A stretch of 64,000 nucleotides of DNA, from the NCBI GenBank assembly GCA_028826165.1, contig JAPDFW010000070.1, forward strand, positions 952,501 to 1,016,500. The letters run 5' to 3'. Positions 59,324 through 64,000 of this stretch are shown one piece after another (position 1 is the first letter of the stretch; each line of letters begins with the position of its first letter). Source of the stretch: Anaeramoeba ignava (lineage: Eukaryota > Metamonada > Anaeramoebidae). Under the pieces are notes generated by a model, which was not told the DNA's origin, did not search any database, and saw nothing but the letters and a program-made list of their open reading frames with translations. A program made the position numbers and the translations under genes.

Positions 59324-60528
59324 TTCATCTTCTTCTTTATCTTTGTTATTAACATCTTTTTGTTTTGAATCACTTTTATTAACCGAAAAATATTTTTTTC
59401 GTTCGAAATGATATTTAAGTAAATCAAAAATTTCTTTATCCAAAAAAACAAAGAAAACAGCATCCCATAAACCAAGTGTTGGAACAAATAAAGCTTGAGT
59501 AATATCAAGAAATGGTGAATCTGAAACACTTGGATTCACTATTTCTCTTCCTCTTTTGATTAATGTTGGGAGTTGTGTTACAAAATAAATACATCCTAAT
59601 ATAAACATTTTGTAATGAAAAGTTTTTGAATTTTCTCGTGTTTTCTTTATTTTGATAAGCATTATGATATATATAATTAATGTTGCTGGTAAAGTTATCC
59701 AAACAATTATATATGTTAGAGTTTCTATGCCATGTTTTGTAACCCAACACCTTTTTTGATTTTGATTTTGATTTTATTTAAATTTTAATTTTAATTTTAA
59801 TTTTAATTTATTTTGATTTTGATTTTGATTTTAATTTTAATTTATTTTGATTTTGATTTTGATTTTAATTTTAATTTATTTTGATTTTAATTTCAATTTT
59901 AATTTTAATTTTAGATTTTAATATTAATTTTAATTTGATTTAAATTTTGATTTTGATTTTAATTTTAATTTTAATTTTAATATTGATTTATTTTGAATTT
60001 GATTTTGATTTTAATTTTAAATTTTAATTTTGAATTTGAATTTGATTTTCATTTTGATTTTAATTTTGATTTTAATTTTAATTTTAATTTTAATTTTAAT
60101 AACCAATGAGAATTTCCTTCACCAACTTTTCCATAAAAAACAGAAATCATTGATATAATTAAAGAAAGAAAAATTATTCCAGAAATACCAGCATTAAAAA
60201 ACATATCAGTTTTTTGAGGATTCATTTTTTTTGAAGTGCATGATTGTATATAAAAAAACACAGAAATTAAACAAATAATGCAACAAGAAGTTAAGAAAGT
60301 CCAAGTTACTAAAAAACCTTGAATCTTGCATAAATCATGATTAGAAGGACCAGGAAGAATAGCAGAAACTCCCAAAAAAAAATCAAAAATTGCTAAAGTA
60401 AAAATAAATTTTTTCGATGTATCTTGTATTTCTTTTAGAAATAAATAAACTAATATAAAAATTAATGAACCAGTCATTCCAAATGTTGAACCAATAATAC
60501 AAGGAATTGATTCTTTATTGTGAATCAT
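59249..60528 (-). CDS. cAMP-receptor-like 7TM GPCR, copy 11 (divergent, poly-Asp tail)
   Basis: Exons 60104-60528 (425 nt, two codons longer than in the paralogues) and 59249-59750 give 308 residues. The TM3-TM4 cytosolic loop is rebuilt: SCTSKKMNPQKTDMFFNAG replaces CYGKNVDESKKFFIIGN. TM6 reads ILGCIYFVTQLPTLIKRGRE, with Cys for the conserved Trp and Leu-Pro for Trp-Thr. After TM7, FLDKEIFDLLKYHFERKKYF lacks the NVRS motif. The tail has about 13 consecutive Asp residues encoded by a TCA-phase repeat (plus strand ATC/TCA run at 59284-59326). The donor is GTTATT. It is the most derived copy in the parts that would contact a G protein. Confidence 0.88.
59755..60100. repeat. TTTTGA/TTTTAA repeat in GPCR copy 11 intron
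   Basis: 353-nt intron of TTTTGA, TTTTAA and TTTATTTTGA words; no exon inside. Confidence 0.88.
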
Positions 60529-60650
60529 TTTCTTTTAATGAAAAAAATTGAAAAAAATTGAAAAAAATGAAAAATTTTTTTTCCGTTTTTTTTATTTAAA
60601 TTTTAAAAGGAAAAAAAATGGAACAAAAAAAATGGAACAAAAAAATCAAG

Positions 60651-61967
60651 TTATTTATCACTATTTGAATTTTCCATAGTAGAATTACTTAAACTATCTT
60701 CTTTATTTGAATCATTTATAGGATTACCTTCTGTTATTTCTTGTTTTAAATTTTCATATTTTGATTTTTTATGGAAAAAAAGTTTTCTAACATTTTTATC
60801 AAAAAAAACAAAAAAAACAGAATCCCAAAAACCAAGCATTGGAAATCCAACAGCTTGAGTAATATCCAGAAATAAATTATCTTCAACTGTTGGATCAACT
60901 AATTGTCTTCCTCTTTTGATTGATGTCCCTAATTCTGTTAATAAATATATCCATCCTAATGCAAAGATTTTATATTGAAATGATTTTGGTATTGTTTTGT
61001 TTTTTCTTATTTTGAAAAATGTTATTGAATATAGAACTAATGTTCCTAATAAACTAAACCAAACAATTGAATATATAACTGCTTCTATTTTAACGTTTGT
61101 AATCCAACACCTTTTAATAATTTACATTGAAATTAAAATTCATTTTGAAATTAAAATTCATTTTAAAATTAATATTAAAATTGAAATTAAAATTCATTTT
61201 GAAATTAAAATTCATTTTGAAATTAAAATTCATTTTGAAATTAAATTTAATATTAAAATTGAAATTGAAATTCATTTTGAAATTAAAATTCATTTTAAAA
61301 TTAAAATTCATTTTGAAATTAAAATTCATTTTGAAATTGAAATTCATTTTGAAATTAAATTTAATATTAAAATTCATTTTGAAATTAAAATTAAAATTCA
61401 TTTTAAAATTAATATTAAAATTGAAATTAAAATTAAAATTAAAATTAAAATTAAAATTCATTTTAAAATTAAAATTCATTTATAATATTAAAATTAAAAT
61501 TGATATTAAAATTCATTTATGAAATTAAAATTAAAATTAGAAAAATACCAATAAGTAGATCCTACATCTATATCGCCAAAAAAAATAAAAATAAGTGCAA
61601 CAATTAAACCAATAATAAAAATAAAAAAATTCCCAATAATAAAAAATTTTCTTGATTCATCCACTTTTTTTTCATGATACAATTTCAAATAATAAACTAA
61701 AGCAAGAAAAAAGATAAAGGAACAAGAAGCTGAAAAAAGCAAACCCAAGAAAAATCCTTGAGCTTTGCAAAAATTATCAGAAGAACTGCCTTTAATAACA
61801 GCAAAAAGTCCCAATAAAAAATTATAAATTGATAAAGTAAAAATATATTTTCTTGAAAAATCTCGAATTTCTTTGATAAATAAATAAACTAATATAAAAA
61901 TTAATGAGCCAAGCATTCCTAATATTGAACCAATAATAGAAAAAATTGAATTTGTATCAAGTCCCAT
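60651..61967 (-). CDS. cAMP-receptor-like 7TM GPCR, copy 12 (divergent N-terminus)
   Basis: Exons 61549-61967 and 60651-61110 give 292 residues. The start is taken at MGLDTNSIFSIIGSILGMLG because this makes exon 1 exactly 419 nt, as in ten of the eleven other copies; an ATG three codons upstream (MFK) is the alternative. MIHNKES is replaced by MGLDTNS, TM2 reads IYNFLLGLFAVIKGSSSDN (Asn for Asp, Lys for Pro) and the loop-2 motif is TYW|CW instead of THW|CW. Exon 2 (CWITNVKIEAVIYSIVW) is conventional, with MLGFWDSVFFVFFDKNVRKL at TM7. The tail is Ser/Asn/Asp-rich (STMENSNSDK). The 438-nt intron is AAATTAAAATTCATTTTG-type words. Confidence 0.88.
61120..61540. repeat. GAAATTAAAATTCATTTT repeat in GPCR copy 12 intron
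   Basis: 18-base words (three six-base steps) GAAATTAAAATTCATTTT, with AATATTAAAATT variants. Related in composition to the intron of copy 3. Confidence 0.88.
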
Positions 61968-62144
61968 TTTGAACAAAAGAATTTAAAAAGAATTTAAAAA
62001 GAATTTAAAAAAGAATTTAAAAAAAAGTTTTTTATTGTTTTTTTAACAAATAAAAAAATGATTTTTTAAAAGATGGCAAAAAAAAAATGAAAAAAAAAAA
62101 ATGAAAAATTAATTTTGATGATTTGGACTTATTAAATACTGATT

Positions 62145-63415
62145 AAATTGATTTTGATTTAGATTTAGATTTTAATTTTAATTTTGATTTTGATTTTAAT
62201 TTTGATTTTGATTTTGATTTTGATTTTGATTTTAATTTTGATTTTGATTTTGATTTTGATTTTGATTTTGATTTTAATTTTGATTTTGATTTTGATTTTG
62301 ATTTTGATTTTGATTTTGATTTTGATTTTGATTTAGATTTTGATTTTGATTTTGATTTTGATTTTGATTTTCATTTTAATTTTGATTTTAATTTTGATTT
62401 TGATTTTGATTTTGATTTTGATTTTGATTTTGATTTTAATTTTAATTTTGATTTTGATTTTGATTTTGATTTTGATTTTGATTTTGATTTTGATTTTGAT
62501 TTTGATTTTGATTTTGATTTTGATTTTGATTTTAATTTTGATTTTAATTTTGATTTTGATTTTAATTTTGATTTTGATTTTGATTTTAATTTGATTTTGA
62601 TTTTGATTTTGATTTTGATTTTGATTTTGATTTTGATTTTGATTTTTGATTTTGATTTAATTTTGATTTTGATTTGATTTGATTTTGATTTGATTGATTT
62701 AGATTTTGATTTTGATTTTGATTTTGATTTTGATTTTGATTTTGATTTTGATTTTGATTTTGATTTTGATTTTGATTTTAATTTTGATTTTAATTTTGAT
62801 TTTGATTTTGATTTTGAATTTAGATTTTGATTTTGATTTTGATTTTGATTTTAATTGATTTAATTTTGATTTTGATTTTGATTTTGATTTTGATTTTGAT
62901 TTTGATTTTGATTTTGATTTTTGATTTTGATTTTGATTTTGATTTTGATTTTGATTTTGATTTTGATTTTGAATTTGATTTTGATTTTGATTTTGATTTT
63001 GATTTTGAATTTTGATTTTGATTTTGATTTTGATTTAATTTGATTTTGATTTTGATTTTGATTTTGATTTTGATTTTAATTTTGATTTTGATTTTGATTT
63101 TAATTTTAATTTAGATTTTGATTTTGGATTTTGATTTTGATTTTTATTTTGATTTTGATTTTAATTTTGATTTTGATTTTGATTTGATTTTAATTTTGAT
63201 TTTGATTTTGATTTTGATTTTAATTGATTTTGATTTTAATTTTGGTTTAGATTTAGATTTTGATTTTGATTTTAATTTTGATTTTGATTTTGATTTGGAT
63301 TTTAATTTTGATTTTAATTTTAATTTTGATTTTAATTTTAATTTAGATTTTGATTTTAATTTGGATTTTGATTTTGATTTGGATTTGAGATTTTAATTTG
63401 GATTTTAATTTAGAT
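62145..63415. repeat. TTTTGA spacer repeat
   Basis: About 1.27 kb of TTTTGA words with TTTTAA and TTTAGA interruptions, between the 5' end of receptor copy 12 and the 5' end of the plus-strand secreted protein. Divergent promoter region; no gene. Confidence 0.92.
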
Positions 63416-63560
63416 TAAAAAGAAACAAAAAAAGGAATTTGATAGAAAAAAAATTTTTTTTTTAAAGAAGAATGAGTCATTTCCAAAATTTAAAAAAAAA
63501 AAACCAAAAATTAAAATTCATTTTTTTTTTTCTTTCACTTTTTTCTTTTTTCAAATCCAA

Positions 63561-64000
63561 ATGAGAATAAAATTTTTTCTTTTTTGTTTGATATTGGCTT
63601 ATTCTGTTTTCTCTTACAATGATCAAATAAAAACAACAGATAAAAGGTTAATTATATAAAAAAAATAAAAAAAAGATATAAAGAAATGTTAAAAAAAATT
63701 GCTCAAAAAAAAAAACTAAAAGCAAAAAAAAATAAATAGCAAATCAAATTAAAAAATTTATCCTCTTTCTTTTTGATAAATTTCCCTAATAAAAAATAAT
63801 TAAAAAATAATTAAACTCAAAAATTTAAACAAAAAAAAAATTAAATTAAGAATTTATTAAAAAAAAAAATTTATAAAAAAATTTAGTTCAAATTCTAATG
63901 AAGATTTTCTTGATTTTGGAAAAGTTGAATTATGTGTTCAATCAATTAAACAATTTGATTTTTGGTTTAATAAGCCATTGAAAGTTTTATCAATACAATC
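63561..64000 (+). CDS. secreted protein, N-terminal part (partial)
   Basis: Exon 1 (63561-63646) starts MRIKFFLFCLILAYSVFSYN, a clear signal peptide: two basic residues, a hydrophobic core and a likely cleavage near VFS-YN. It splices by GTTAAT ... TTTAG (intron 63647-63886, 240 nt) in phase into SSNSNEDFLDFGKVELCVQS, then IKQFDFWFNKPLKVLSIQ, at the window edge. The family is not recognisable from about 65 residues. One cysteine is seen in the mature part. It could be a lysosomal or secreted enzyme, but nothing visible decides that. Confidence 0.65.

Overview
The window is about 80% or more A+T and reads as nuclear DNA of a free-living amoeboid protist. The evidence is multi-exon genes with GT-AG introns, a Rab GTPase, an Asf1-like histone chaperone, BTB/BACK/TLDc and RCC1 proteins, a family of slime-mould cAMP-receptor-like (class E) receptors, and N/Q/E-rich low-complexity tracts. 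My best guess is an Anaeramoeba-like metamonad; a dictyostelid or another amoeba is not excluded. I see no prokaryotic operon features and no virus.

Layout. 0-8 kb: compact, intron-bearing housekeeping genes. These are an Asf1-like gene (partial, minus), a small anchored coiled-coil protein (minus), a six-exon Rab GTPase (minus), an acidic coiled-coil protein (minus) and a five-exon EXO1/FEN-family nuclease (plus). 8-15 kb: a large calponin-homology-like protein with repeated PH-like domains (plus), split by a 2.2-kb intron of simple sequence, with an internal 1-kb duplication and two frame breaks. 15-19.4 kb: about 28 copies of a ~150-bp tandem repeat ending in an intact tRNA-Ala(UGC); three repeat units keep tRNA stubs. 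20.4-24.5 kb: a BTB-BACK-TLDc gene and a frame-broken RCC1-BTB gene (both minus). 24.5-27.1 kb: a ~72-bp tandem repeat. 27.3-31.7 kb: an N/Q-rich protein with a possible relic transposase-like core, then an in-frame stop followed by an open C2H2 zinc-finger tail (plus). 37.8-42.6 kb: a myristoylation-motif BTB / coiled-coil / armadillo-repeat gene with one exon per repeat (plus).

The remainder of 32.9-62 kb is an array of twelve paralogous seven-transmembrane receptors, all on the minus strand, in two blocks of three and nine. Each has exactly two exons: TM1-4, then TM5-7. The intron lies at the same codon in every copy (after the conserved His-Trp, before Cys-Trp) and is filled with a copy-specific hexamer-type repeat, from 84 nt to 1,353 nt long. 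A secreted protein (plus, partial) begins at the right edge.

Recurring theme: most long low-complexity reading frames here (NQNQ, DFDF, LYLY, ILIL, KSKS) are introns or spacers built from six-base words of the form TTTNNA, which happen to lack stop codons. Only a few (27.4-28.3 kb, 37.8-38.3 kb, 5.58-5.85 kb and probably 1.10-1.27 kb) look coding. Several genes carry one-base frame breaks, mostly in short A or T runs, so some may be assembly errors rather than real decay. All exon boundaries below were read by eye from GT/AG sites, frame continuity and paralogue comparison.
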